Origin: Thalassobaculum fulvum
GTDB lineage: Bacteria > Pseudomonadota > Alphaproteobacteria > Thalassobaculales > Thalassobaculaceae
NCBI RefSeq assembly: GCF_014652915.1
Contig: NZ_BMZS01000006.1
Coordinates: forward strand, 1 to 64,000
Length of the DNA stretch: 64,000 nt
Direction: 5' to 3'
Shown: piece by piece, positions 28,400 to 37,198 of the stretch
Layout: every line of letters begins with the position of its first letter
Numbering within the stretch: the first letter of the stretch is position 1
Position numbers and translations under genes: made by a program
Notes under the pieces: generated by a model
Told to the model about the DNA's origin: nothing
The model's database searches: none
The model's input: only the letters and a program-made list of their open reading frames with translations

Positions 28400-29278
28400 A
28401 TGTCCGACACCATCTCCCTGCCGCCCGTCGCCTTGCCGCCCATCCCCTTGCCGCCCATCCCCTTGCCGGCCGTCTCGCTGGCCGACCTGGACGCGGTCGA
28501 CGGTCTCGTCGCCGAAGTCCGCTGGCCGCACCGCCGGGTCGACATCGGCGCGCTGATCGAGCTCGGCCACGGCCGGCTGGTCAGAGAGGGCGAAGACGGG
28601 CCGGCCCTCGGGGTCGGGCTGTGGTGGTCGTTCGACGACGCGCTGGCCCGGCTCGGCCTCATCATCGTCTCGCCGGAGGCCCAGGGCCGCGGCCTCGGCC
28701 GCCGGCTGGTCGAGGCGCTGCTGGCCGATGCCGCCCCGCGTCCGGTCATGCTGCTGGCGACCCGGGCCGGCAAGCCGCTGTACGACAAGCTCGGCTTCGT
28801 CGAGACCGGCAGCGTCTCGCAGCACCAGGGCGAATACCGCGGCACCCCGCACCGGGACCCGCGCATCCGGCCGGCCGGGCCGGCCGACCGCACGGCGATC
28901 GCCGCGCTGGACCGCGCCGCCTTCGGCACGGCGCGGCCGGAAGTCCTGGACCACCTGCTGGCCGTCGGCCGGGCCGCCGTGCTGGTCGAGAACGGCACCG
29001 TCGCCGGCTATGCGGTCGAGCGACCGTTCGGCCGGGGATCGGTGATCGGCCCAGTGGTCGCGACGTCCGAGGACGACGCCATCGCGCTGTTCGACGCGCT
29101 GGCGCATCCGGGGTTTCTGCGGGTCGACCTGACGACCGACGCGACCCGGTTCGCCCGGCACGTGAGCGATGCCGGCCTGGCCTTCGACAGCGCCTCGCCG
29201 GTCATGGTGCTCGGGAATGCCCCCGAACCGTCCGGGCCGCAGCGGATCTTCGGACTGGCCAGCCATGCGCTGGGGTGA
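28400..29278 (+). CDS. Tandem GNAT acetyltransferase
   Basis: 292 residues with an N-terminal GNAT domain (IIVSPEAQGRGLGRRLVEALL is the acetyl-CoA loop near residue 95) and a C-terminal Acetyltransf_18-like half ending in the AFDSASPVMVLGNAPEPSG region. Residues 7-24 are an unusual run of LPPxx pentads made by three near-identical 15-bp DNA repeats (28418-28462). Its substrate is unknown. It follows the GntR gene by 6 bp and is part of the same cluster. Confidence 0.82.
   Translation: MSDTISLPPVALPPIPLPPIPLPAVSLADLDAVDGLVAEVRWPHRRVDIGALIELGHGRLVREGEDGPALGVGLWWSFDDALARLGLIIVSPEAQGRGLGRRLVEALLADAAPRPVMLLATRAGKPLYDKLGFVETGSVSQHQGEYRGTPHRDPRIRPAGPADRTAIAALDRAAFGTARPEVLDHLLAVGRAAVLVENGTVAGYAVERPFGRGSVIGPVVATSEDDAIALFDALAHPGFLRVDLTTDATRFARHVSDAGLAFDSASPVMVLGNAPEPSGPQRIFGLASHALG
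28418..28462. repeat. 15-bp tandem repeats within acetyltransferase gene
   Basis: Three units of 15 bp; the second and third are identical (TTGCCGCCCATCCCC) and the first is a variant. They encode repeated L-P-P-x-x pentapeptides and keep the reading frame. Confidence 0.8.
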
Positions 29279-29293
29279 CAAAGGAGCACAGGA

Positions 29294-30466
29294 ATGTACC
29301 GGACCATCGTCGTCGGGCGCGGCCTGATCGGTAGCGCCGCCGGACGGCACCTGTCGGAGCTGGTCGACGGCGTCGCCGTCCTGGGCCCCGACGAGCCGGC
29401 CGACTACGCCGGCCACACCGGCGTGTTCGCCAGCCACTACGACGAGGGCCGGATGACCCGCGTGGTCGACCCCGACCCGTCCTGGGCGATCACCGCCAAG
29501 CGCTCGATCGACCGCTACGCCGAACTGGAAGCTCGAAGCGGCATCCGGTTCTTCACCGAGTCCGGCTATCTCGGTATCGGCGACCCGGGCTCCGACTACC
29601 TCGACCGGTCGGAGGCCCGCGGCCGCGAACTCGGCGCCGACATCGAGCGGCTCGACATCGCCGCGATGCGCGCCCGCTACCCGTTCCTGAACCTGCCGGA
29701 CGACGCCGACGGCCTGCGCGAGGGGCGCAACGCCGGCCACATCAGCCCGCGCGCCATGGTCCGCGCCCAGACCGAGGCGGCCCGCCGCCAGGGCGCCGAC
29801 ATCGTCGCCGAAGAGGCCGCGGCCGTCCGCCCGGTGTCGGGCGGCGTCGAGGTGGAGACCGCCGGCGGCCGTGTCCTGAAGGCCGAACGGGTGCTGGTCG
29901 CCGCCGGCGGCTTTACCGATGCCTGCGGCCTGTCGCCGGTCGACCTGAAGCTGCGGGTGTTCGGCCGCACGGTGGTGCTGGCGCGCATCGACGACGACAT
30001 GGCGGCCGACTTCGCCGGGATGCCGACCATGGGCCACGCCGCCACCGGCGCCTACATCCTGCCGCCGATCACCTATCCCGACGGCAACAGCTATCTGAAG
30101 ATCGGCATCGGCACGACGTCTGACGCCGACCTGCGCTCGCTGGCTGACCTGCAGGGCTGGTTCAAGGGTGCCGGCTCGGAGGCCAACCGCCGCGACTTCC
30201 AGGCGTTCCTGGCCGACCTGATCCCGCCGCTGGCGCGCTGTCGGCACTGGCACACCGCCACCTGCGTGGTCGCCTGGACCGCCACCGGCCTGCCCTATAT
30301 CGACCACGTGCTGGACGACCGCATCGCCGTCGCGGTCGGCGGCAACGGCAAGGGTGCGAAGTCCTCGGACGACTGGGGCTGGCTGGCGGCCCGGATGGTC
30401 GCGGGAATGGACTGGGACCACCCGGTGGAGCGGGAGAAGCTGCGGCTGCCTTCGACCCTGCGGTAG
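29294..30466 (+). CDS. FAD-dependent oxidoreductase (DAO/sarcosine oxidase-like)
   Basis: 390 residues. N-terminal FAD-binding TIVVGRGLIGSAAGRHL (GxGxxG with an extra Arg in the usual GAG), a middle segment with YPFLNLPDDADGLREGRNAGHISPRAM, and a C-terminal VGGNGKGAKSSDDWG, as in monomeric sarcosine and N-methyl-amino-acid oxidases. It would oxidise a secondary or N-methylated amine. ATG 29294 follows AAAGGAGCAC. It lies between an acetyltransferase and a deacetylase gene, so it may belong to an amine/amide degradation route. Confidence 0.82.
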   Translation: MYRTIVVGRGLIGSAAGRHLSELVDGVAVLGPDEPADYAGHTGVFASHYDEGRMTRVVDPDPSWAITAKRSIDRYAELEARSGIRFFTESGYLGIGDPGSDYLDRSEARGRELGADIERLDIAAMRARYPFLNLPDDADGLREGRNAGHISPRAMVRAQTEAARRQGADIVAEEAAAVRPVSGGVEVETAGGRVLKAERVLVAAGGFTDACGLSPVDLKLRVFGRTVVLARIDDDMAADFAGMPTMGHAATGAYILPPITYPDGNSYLKIGIGTTSDADLRSLADLQGWFKGAGSEANRRDFQAFLADLIPPLARCRHWHTATCVVAWTATGLPYIDHVLDDRIAVAVGGNGKGAKSSDDWGWLAARMVAGMDWDHPVEREKLRLPSTLR

Positions 30467-30549
30467 CGCGCAGCCGATCGTCCCGCCTGGACCAGAGCGG
30501 CGACCGGGGGCCAGAATACCCGTCGTCGCAATCGTCCGAGGGACACCGG

Positions 30550-31455
30550 ATGTCGCCCCAGCAGCCCGAGCCGCAGGACCACCCCTGGCAATGGCCGGAG
30601 GCGCGCTGGCGGGCCGTGGTCGACAAGGTGCGGGCCGGCCGCTCGCTGAAGCCGGCCGCCTGGAAGGACGGCGCGCGGGTCGCGGTGGCGATCTCGTTCG
30701 ACTCCGACCACGAGACCAGCACCCTGCGCTGGGGCGACACCTCGCCCGGCCGGCTGTCGCAGGGGCAGTACGGCTCGCGCGTCGGCATCCCGCGCATCCG
30801 GCAGATCCTCAGCCGGCATGGCGTGCCGGCGACGTTCTTCGTGCCCGCCGTGGTCGCCATGCTTCACCCGGACGAGCAGCGGGCGCTGGTCGGCGACGGC
30901 CACGAGATCGGCATCCACAGCTGGATCCATGAGCTGAACAGCAAGCTGCCGCCGGAAGACGAACGCGATCTGCAGTTCCGGGCCGCCGACACGCTCGAAA
31001 AGATCACCGGGGTCCGACCGGTCGGCATCCGCACGCCGTCCTGGGACTTCAGCCAGCACACCCTGGCGATCACCCGCGAGATGGGGCTGCTGTACGACTC
31101 CTCGCTGATGGCCGACGACGAGCCCTACGAGCTGCTGGAGAACGGCGAACAGACCGGCGTGGTCGAGCTGCCGGTGGAGTGGATCCGCGACGACGCGGTC
31201 TACTTCAACATGGACCGGTTCTCGGCGCTCCGCCCGTACACGCCGCCGTCGTCCGTGCTCGAGGTCTTCAAGGCCGAGTTCGACGGCGCCTACGAGGAAG
31301 GCGGCCTGTTCCTGCTGACCATGCACCCGCACATCATCGGCCACCGCTCGCGGGTGCGGATGCTGGAGGACCTGATCCGCCACATCCGCGCGCATGACGG
31401 GGTCTGGTTCGCGACCCACGCCGAGGTCGCCCGCCACTGCCTCGACGCAGCCTGA
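30550..31455 (+). CDS. Polysaccharide deacetylase-family hydrolase (NodB/PuuE-like)
   Basis: 301 residues with the NodB metal motifs: ISFDSDHETST (motif 1), GHEIGIHSWIHELN with HSxxH (motif 2) and GIRTPSWDFS (motif 3). No signal peptide, so it is cytoplasmic; this is more like PuuE-type and other amidohydrolytic members than cell-wall deacetylases. It may cleave a C-N bond of a small amide, in line with the amidase and amine oxidase nearby. Start follows CGAGGGACACCGG. Confidence 0.85.
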   Translation: MSPQQPEPQDHPWQWPEARWRAVVDKVRAGRSLKPAAWKDGARVAVAISFDSDHETSTLRWGDTSPGRLSQGQYGSRVGIPRIRQILSRHGVPATFFVPAVVAMLHPDEQRALVGDGHEIGIHSWIHELNSKLPPEDERDLQFRAADTLEKITGVRPVGIRTPSWDFSQHTLAITREMGLLYDSSLMADDEPYELLENGEQTGVVELPVEWIRDDAVYFNMDRFSALRPYTPPSSVLEVFKAEFDGAYEEGGLFLLTMHPHIIGHRSRVRMLEDLIRHIRAHDGVWFATHAEVARHCLDAA

Positions 31456-31539
31456 ACGATGCGGTCGCGCGCGTCCGGAAACAGTGATCTGCGCGCCAGG
31501 CCCTTGCCACGTGCTGCAGCGCACACATAGGCTGCCGTC

Positions 31540-32478
31540 ATGCCGTCCGGCACCGCCGCTCCCCCCGCACCGGCTCGCGCCGGAAACCGAGACACGATGA
31601 TCGCCTTCCTGTTCATGGGGGTGTCGATCACCGTGCTGCCGTTCATGAACGTGGCGGCCAAGTTCCTGTCCGTCGACTACCCGACCACCATGGTGCTGTG
31701 GGCCCGCTACACCGGGCACCTGGTGTTCATGATGGCGATGTTCATGCCGCGGCGCGGCCTCGGGCTGCTGCGTGCCAGCCGGCCGGGGGTGCACATCGTC
31801 CGCTCGCTGCTGATCTTCGTGTCGACGGTCTGCTTCTTCACGGCACTGCGCTGGATCGACGTGCCGACCGCCAGCGCCATCAACTTCACCGGGCCGCTGA
31901 TCGTGACCGCCCTGGCGGCGCCGATGCTCGGCGAGACGGTCGGTCCCCGGCGCTGGGCGGCGGTGGCGGTCGGGTTCGCCGGCGCCATGATCATCATCCG
32001 GCCCGGCGGGGCGGATACCCACTGGGCGATGCTGCTGGTGCTGGGAACCGCGTTCTCGTACGCGCTCTACCAGATCGTCACCCGCAAGACCTCGACCGCC
32101 GACACGCCGGAGACCTCGATCACCTACATCGCGGTGGTGGGCGCGGTGCTGTCGTCCTTGGTCGTGCCTTTCGAGTGGGTGACGCCGCATTCGGCGATCG
32201 ACGTCGGCCTGTTCTGTTCGCTCGGCGTGATCGGCGGCATCGGGCACTACTTCATCATCCGGGCCTTCCAGCTCGGCGAGGCCTCGCTGCTGTCGCCGTT
32301 CGCCTACGGCCAGCTGATCATGGCGACGATCCTGAGCTGGCTGGTGTTCGGCACGTTTCCGGACCTGTGGACCTTCGTCGGAGCCGGCGTGATCGTGGCG
32401 AGCGGCCTGTACATCACCTACCGCGAGACCCACAGGAAGGTCACGGTCACCCGCGATCAGCCGTCGTCCGGGACCTGA
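31540..32478 (+). CDS. DMT/EamA family transporter
   Basis: 312-residue inner-membrane protein with about ten hydrophobic helices in two EamA repeats. Typical segments include AINFTGPLIVTALAAPMLGE and GAMIIIRPGG in the first half and the matching ASLLSPFAYGQLIMATILSWLVFG near the end. A drug/metabolite exporter or importer of unknown substrate, last gene of the plus-strand cluster. An alternative start is the ATG at 31597. Confidence 0.85.
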   Translation: MPSGTAAPPAPARAGNRDTMIAFLFMGVSITVLPFMNVAAKFLSVDYPTTMVLWARYTGHLVFMMAMFMPRRGLGLLRASRPGVHIVRSLLIFVSTVCFFTALRWIDVPTASAINFTGPLIVTALAAPMLGETVGPRRWAAVAVGFAGAMIIIRPGGADTHWAMLLVLGTAFSYALYQIVTRKTSTADTPETSITYIAVVGAVLSSLVVPFEWVTPHSAIDVGLFCSLGVIGGIGHYFIIRAFQLGEASLLSPFAYGQLIMATILSWLVFGTFPDLWTFVGAGVIVASGLYITYRETHRKVTVTRDQPSSGT

Positions 32479-32518
32479 GGACGGAGCGAGATCGGCAAGG
32501 GTCTCTCCCGGTCCTGGC

Positions 32519-32632
32519 GTGGATCCCGGCGTTCGCTTCGCGCCACCGGGATGACGAAAGGACAGAAGTCCAGGTTTTCCTACCCTGTCGTCATCCCGGT
32601 GCGCCTGCGAAGCAGGCGACTCCGGGATCCAT
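32519..32632. repeat. Nested inverted-repeat intergenic element, copy D
   Basis: GTGGATCCCGG ... CCGGGATGACGAAAGGACAG is mirrored by CCCTGTCGTCATCCCGG ... CCGGGATCCAT. Lies between convergent genes. Nearly the same sequence as copy C in the conserved arms, with different small hairpins inside each arm. Confidence 0.85.
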
Positions 32633-32644
32633 CCTCCAACCCGC

Positions 32645-34462
32645 TCACTCCCTCGCCCAGTTGGCCAGATCCCCGGCCAGCCGCTGCATCAGCGGCTCCC
32701 AGGGCTCGACCTGGGCCTTGCGGTACGGGCGCACGGTCGGGAAACCGGGGTAGCGGTCGGTCCCGAACTCCAGGAACACCGGGGTGTTGTACAGCAGCCA
32801 GTTCGGCACCCCGACCGCGGCCGCGATCCAGCCCAGCGTGCTGGACGGGCAGACCACGGCGTCGAGCTGCGACGCCAGCGCCACGACGCCCTCGATGTCG
32901 GCGGTGGTGTCGAGGCCGGGGACGACCGCCATCGAGACGCCGGCGGCCCGCAGCTCGTCCTGCCAGCCGGTGCCGTATTGCAGGCACACGAAGGTGACAC
33001 CCGGCACCCGCAGGACCGGCGCGAACGCGGCCAGCCCGGGATAGTGGATGTTGCGCATCTCGGTCAGCCGCATGCTGCGCCACGAAACGCCGACCTTCCG
33101 CCCCGGGCCGAGCCGGTCAAGCTCGTCGCGCATCGCCGTCACCCGCTCCGGGTCCGGGGTCAGCCAGGGACCGCCGGCCGCGTCGAGGGCCGCGACCGAC
33201 GGGCGGAACCAGCGCATCATGGCCCCCGCCTCGATCATGACGTCGGGCTTCCAGTCCGGCGGAATCCAGCCGTAGCGCTGGACCGGCCGGACACGGGTGC
33301 CGCCGCGGTCGTACGGGTGCACGAGGGCCTCGGGGAACGAACGGCGGAACAGGCTCACCAGCCGCTGGTCGCACTCCAGGACGACCTTGCCGGCCGCCCG
33401 CACCGCGTCCGGGACGCAGCTCGAGAACAGCAGCTCGTCGCCGATCCCCTGGTCGGCAGTGATCAACAGGGTCCGCCCGGCCAGGTTGTCGCCGGTCCAG
33501 CGCGGCGGCGCATCCACCCGCCTGACCGCGCTCGCCTTCTTCCACTGCGCGTCGTAGTCGACCCAGCCGCCCGCGAGATCCCCGGCGGCGAGCCGGTGGA
33601 TGCCGGAACGGAAGCGCAGCTGGGGATTGCCCGGGTCGGCCTCGACGGCGCGCGCCGAGTAGCGAGCAGCCGAGCCGGCATCGCCGCTGGCGAACGCCGT
33701 CTCGGCCCGGCCGGCCCAGGCGCTGCCGTAGCCCGGCCGGATCTCGACCGCATGCCGGAAACTGCGATCGGCCGCATCGACCTTGAGCCGAACCAGCGAC
33801 CGGTATCCGAGGTCGTTCCACGGCTCCGCGAGCGACGGGTCGAGCAGCGCCGCCCGGACCAGATGCCCATGGGCCTCGTCGTAGCGCTCGGCCTCCACCA
33901 GGGTGGAACCGAGGTTGAGGCGGCGGGTCGCCAGCATCGGCCGGACGGCCAGCGCGCGGCGGTGCGCCGTGAGCCCGCGGTCGAGATTCGCGGCGATCCG
34001 CTCGAGCGCACCGAGGTTGCCCCAGGCGTCGTCGTGCGCCGGTTCCAGAACCAGGGCCCTCCACAGCGCCCGGCGTGCCTCGCTCTCCTGCTTCGGCCAC
34101 GGCAGCAGGCCGCCGAGATTGGCGTAGGCGTCGGCGTAGCCGGGATTGAGGCGGGCCGCCTCGCGGAAGAACACCACCGCCCGCTCGCTCTGGCCGAGCG
34201 CCCGCAGCACCATGCCGAAGTTGTTGCGGAAGTGCGGCGCCCCCGGCCTGAGGGCGACGGCCACGCCGATCAGCGACTCCGCCTGCCGGTTGTCGCCGAT
34301 CTGGTGCATCACCAGCCCCAGCAGGTGCAGCGCGTCCGGGTTGCGGGCGTCGGCCTTGAGCACTTGGCCGTAGACCACGGCCGCTTCCCGCAGCCTGCCC
34401 GCGCGATGCAGCGCCAGCCCCGCCTCCAGCGACGGCCGACCCGTCGGTGTTCCGTCAGTCAT
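32645..34462 (-). CDS. TPR-repeat glycosyltransferase-like protein
   Basis: 605 residues. Residues ~10-300 are tetratricopeptide repeats (ALHLLGLVMHQIGDNRQAES, NPGYADAYANLGGLL and others). From ~310 a domain like heptosyltransferase/GT-B enzymes begins: TLLITADQGIGDELLFSSCV, ECDQRLVSLFRRSFPEA, VCLQYG and CPSSTLGWIAAAVGVPNWLL. Proteins of this type are often found with flagellin or surface-glycan modification genes. It overlaps the pseudaminic acid synthase gene by 8 bp and is co-transcribed, which supports a role in transferring or handling a nonulosonic acid. Confidence 0.8.
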   Translation of the reverse strand: MTDGTPTGRPSLEAGLALHRAGRLREAAVVYGQVLKADARNPDALHLLGLVMHQIGDNRQAESLIGVAVALRPGAPHFRNNFGMVLRALGQSERAVVFFREAARLNPGYADAYANLGGLLPWPKQESEARRALWRALVLEPAHDDAWGNLGALERIAANLDRGLTAHRRALAVRPMLATRRLNLGSTLVEAERYDEAHGHLVRAALLDPSLAEPWNDLGYRSLVRLKVDAADRSFRHAVEIRPGYGSAWAGRAETAFASGDAGSAARYSARAVEADPGNPQLRFRSGIHRLAAGDLAGGWVDYDAQWKKASAVRRVDAPPRWTGDNLAGRTLLITADQGIGDELLFSSCVPDAVRAAGKVVLECDQRLVSLFRRSFPEALVHPYDRGGTRVRPVQRYGWIPPDWKPDVMIEAGAMMRWFRPSVAALDAAGGPWLTPDPERVTAMRDELDRLGPGRKVGVSWRSMRLTEMRNIHYPGLAAFAPVLRVPGVTFVCLQYGTGWQDELRAAGVSMAVVPGLDTTADIEGVVALASQLDAVVCPSSTLGWIAAAVGVPNWLLYNTPVFLEFGTDRYPGFPTVRPYRKAQVEPWEPLMQRLAGDLANWARE

Positions 34463-35528
34463 CGAGGCCCGGCACTCCCCCGGCGACCATGTCGGCGGTC
34501 AGCGGCTCGCCGCGCTTCAGGTCCCGGGCGGCGCGGCACCCCAGCACGGTGTCCAGCCATTTCGGAGCCATGCCCAGCGCCGGCCGGATCGAGCGCACCG
34601 ATGCCTCGGTCAGTTCCTCGCCGGCCCGGACGTCGGCCACCACGTAGAGCGAACGCCGGAACTTCAGGGTCTTGCGCTCGGACTCGGTCGGCCCGTAGGC
34701 CGGCGCGCCGATCGCCGAGTGCGCGATCCGCGAGTCACGGACCAGGCGGGCCAGCTCTTCCGGCTCCAGCGAGAACGCGCTGTCGACCCCGCCGTCGGCG
34801 CGCGCCAGGGTGACGTGCTTTTCGATCAGGCAGGCGCCCATGGCGACCGCCAGGGTGGCGATCGCGGTGTCCATGGTGTGGTCGGACAGCCCGACCACGG
34901 TGCCGAGACGGCGCTCCAGGTCGCGGATGGTCGCGAGGTTGGCTTCTTCCGGGGGGGTCGGATAGGCGCTGACGCAGTGCAGGACACACAGCGCGGTCGC
35001 CCCGGCCCCGCGGGCGGCGGCGACCGCCTCCTCGGTCTCCTCGAAGGTCGCCATGCCGGTCGAGATGATCATCGGCTTGCCGGTCCGCGCCACCCGCCGG
35101 ATCAGCGGCAGGTCGACGATCTCCGGCGAGGCGATCTTGTAGGCCGGCGCGTCGAGCGATTCGAGCAGGTCGACGGCCGTCGGGTCGAAGGGGGCGGAGA
35201 ACACCGTGATGCCGAGCTCCCGCGCCTTCGCGAAGATCGGGGCGTGCCATTCCCACGGCGTGTGCGCCTCGTCGTACAGCTCGTACAGCCGGCGTCCGTC
35301 CCACAGCCCGCCCTGCACCACGAACTCCGGCCGGTCGCAGTCGATGGTGATGGTGTCGGCCCGGTAGGTCTGCAGCTTGACCGCGTCGGCACCCGCCGCC
35401 TTCGCGGCCGCCAGGATCCGGAACGCGCGGTCGATCTCGCCGTTGTGGTTGCCCGACATCTCCGCGACGATGTACGGAGGCTCGCCCGGCCCGATCCGGC
35501 GTCCGGCGATGCTGAACTCGGCTGCCAC
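34455..35528 (-). CDS. pseI: Pseudaminic acid synthase
   Basis: 357-residue NeuB/PseI-family enzyme condensing a 6-deoxy-hexosamine with phosphoenolpyruvate. Seen: YIVAEMSGNHNGEIDRAF, DAVKLQTYRADTITID, SAPFDPTAVDLLESLDAPAYKIAS, STGMATFEE, CVSAYPTPP, GLSDHT and EKHVTLARADGGVDSAFSLEP, followed by an antifreeze-like SAF domain from ~295. These details favour PseI over sialic acid synthase. It diverges from pseG with only 26 bp between start codons. Confidence 0.9.
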   Translation of the reverse strand: MAAEFSIAGRRIGPGEPPYIVAEMSGNHNGEIDRAFRILAAAKAAGADAVKLQTYRADTITIDCDRPEFVVQGGLWDGRRLYELYDEAHTPWEWHAPIFAKARELGITVFSAPFDPTAVDLLESLDAPAYKIASPEIVDLPLIRRVARTGKPMIISTGMATFEETEEAVAAARGAGATALCVLHCVSAYPTPPEEANLATIRDLERRLGTVVGLSDHTMDTAIATLAVAMGACLIEKHVTLARADGGVDSAFSLEPEELARLVRDSRIAHSAIGAPAYGPTESERKTLKFRRSLYVVADVRAGEELTEASVRSIRPALGMAPKWLDTVLGCRAARDLKRGEPLTADMVAGGVPGLDD

Positions 35529-35554
35529 GCACTATCCTCCGTCGGGAGTTCCGT

Positions 35555-36679
35555 GTGACCTGTGCCGGAGACGATACTGCCCAAACGGCAGCAGTTGAAG
35601 CCGAGCCGCGGGTTCCCGACCTCGCCGGCCGGCGGCTGACGATCCGGGCCGACGGCGATCCGGAGATCGGGACCGGCCACCTGATGCGCTGCCTGGCGAT
35701 CGCCAGCCGCTGGATTTCGGCCGGCGGCACCGTGCGCCTCGCCTGCACGGCGGTGCCCGCGACCCTGGCCGAGCGCTACCGGGCCGCGGGCGCCGAGGTC
35801 GCGCAGCGGCCGGCCTGGCCGGTCGAAGACGTGCTGTCCGGCGCCGACGCGGTGATCGCCGACCAGCCGCGCATGGCCGACGCCGAACTGGCGGCACTGG
35901 CCGGCGCCACCCCGGTGCTGATCACCATCGACGACATGGGGTCCCGGGCCGCCTATCCCGGCGACGTCGTGCTGAACCAGAACGCCCACGCCACGCCGGC
36001 GCTGTACCGCGGCAAGACCCGGGCCCAGCTCTGCCTCGGCGCGCCCTGGAGCCTGCTGCGCGAGGAGTTCGCCCGCCACCGGGCGACGCCGCGGCCGGTG
36101 CCCGACGCGGTCGGCCGCATCGTGGTGCTGCTGGGCGGCGCCGACCCGAAGCGCTTCAGCGCGCCGACCCTCGACGCGGTCGCGCGGGCGGCGGCGACGC
36201 TCGCGCCGGCTCCCGAGGTCGTGCTGGTGGTCGGCGCCGCCAATCCCGCCCTGGGCGAGCTGCAGCGCCACGCCGCCGCGCTGCCCGGGCGGGTCACGGT
36301 CCGTCACGACGTCCGCGACATGCCGGCCCTGATGGCCGGATCGGACATCGCCGTGTCGGCCGGCGGGTCGACCGTCTGGGAGCTGGCGACGCTCGGCGTG
36401 CCGATGATCCTGGCCGCCCAGAACGCCAGCGAGACCGGGCCCGGCACCGGACTGCAGGCCGCCGGCGCCGCCGTCTACCTCGGCGCGTTCGAGGCACTTC
36501 GTCCCGAGACTTTGGCGGCGGCCGTCACCGAACTGGCCGGCGACCCGGCCCGCCGGCGCGCCATGCACCGGGCCGGCCGGCAGCTCGCCGACGGCCGCGG
36601 CGTCGACCGCCTGCTCGCCCTGGTCGCCCGGCTGATGGCCGAGCATCAAATGGACGGGCGTCAGCCGGCCCGGCGGTAG
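35555..36679 (+). CDS. pseG: PseG-like UDP-sugar hydrolase of pseudaminic acid synthesis
   Basis: 374 residues from a GTG start. The signature DGDPEIGTGHLMRCLAIA is the PseG nucleotide-sugar hydrolase motif, and AVSAGGSTVWELATLGVPMI the GT-B-like C-terminal site. PseG removes UDP from UDP-2,4-diacetamido-trideoxy-altropyranose, giving the PseI substrate. The 3' end overlaps the convergent acetyltransferase gene by 19 bp. The first ~25 residues are not conserved-looking, so a later start is possible. Confidence 0.85.
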   Translation: MTCAGDDTAQTAAVEAEPRVPDLAGRRLTIRADGDPEIGTGHLMRCLAIASRWISAGGTVRLACTAVPATLAERYRAAGAEVAQRPAWPVEDVLSGADAVIADQPRMADAELAALAGATPVLITIDDMGSRAAYPGDVVLNQNAHATPALYRGKTRAQLCLGAPWSLLREEFARHRATPRPVPDAVGRIVVLLGGADPKRFSAPTLDAVARAAATLAPAPEVVLVVGAANPALGELQRHAAALPGRVTVRHDVRDMPALMAGSDIAVSAGGSTVWELATLGVPMILAAQNASETGPGTGLQAAGAAVYLGAFEALRPETLAAAVTELAGDPARRRAMHRAGRQLADGRGVDRLLALVARLMAEHQMDGRQPARR

Positions 36680-37125
36680 GTCACGAACCCGTCGCGCTCA
36701 CCCGCCGCCACGAAGCCGCAACGCTCGAACAGGCGGCGGCTGGCGGCGTTCTCGACGCGCACGGTGGCGACGATCCCGCGGTCCGGCCAGGTCCGCGCCG
36801 TCTCGGCCACGCAGGCCCGCAGCATGGCACCGCCGACCCCGCTTCCGCGCAGGCCGGGCGCGACCGTGATCGACACCTCGACGGTGTCGGGGCCGGTTCG
36901 CGCCGCCGACACGGTGCCGAGCTTGCGGCCGTCGGCCTCGGCGACCCAGATCCGCCGGTCCGGATCGGCCAGCGCCCGCTCCAGCCATGCCTCGTGCGAG
37001 TCGCGGGCGATCGTGTCGGTGTTGCGGGAGTTGGCCCGGGTCTCCGGGTCGTTGCGCCACGCCAGCAGGTCCCCGGAATCCCGAGGCCCGGCAACGCGCA
37101 GGACCGGCGGCGACATCGCACTCAT
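36661..37125 (-). CDS. GNAT acetyltransferase, PseH candidate
   Basis: 154 residues. LLAWRNDPETRANSRNTDTI is typical of GNATs acting on sugar amines, and the acetyl-CoA loop is PGLRGSGVGGAMLRACV; the C-terminal ASRRLFERCGFVAAGERDGF is standard. Placement inside the pseudaminic cluster suggests the PseH step (acetylation of the 4-amino group), but sequence alone does not prove this. It is convergent with, and overlaps, pseG. Confidence 0.75.
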   Translation of the reverse strand: MSAMSPPVLRVAGPRDSGDLLAWRNDPETRANSRNTDTIARDSHEAWLERALADPDRRIWVAEADGRKLGTVSAARTGPDTVEVSITVAPGLRGSGVGGAMLRACVAETARTWPDRGIVATVRVENAASRRLFERCGFVAAGERDGFVTYRRAG

Positions 37126-37198
37126 GGCCCGACTCTAGCGCCTTGCGACGCCACCGGCGACGGCGTGCTAGGGTCGGGCACCGACGACAGGAGGCCGC

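Noticed and set aside
28418-28462. CRISPR-like short repeats
   Set aside because: Contiguous 15-bp tandem units without spacers inside a coding frame; not a CRISPR array.
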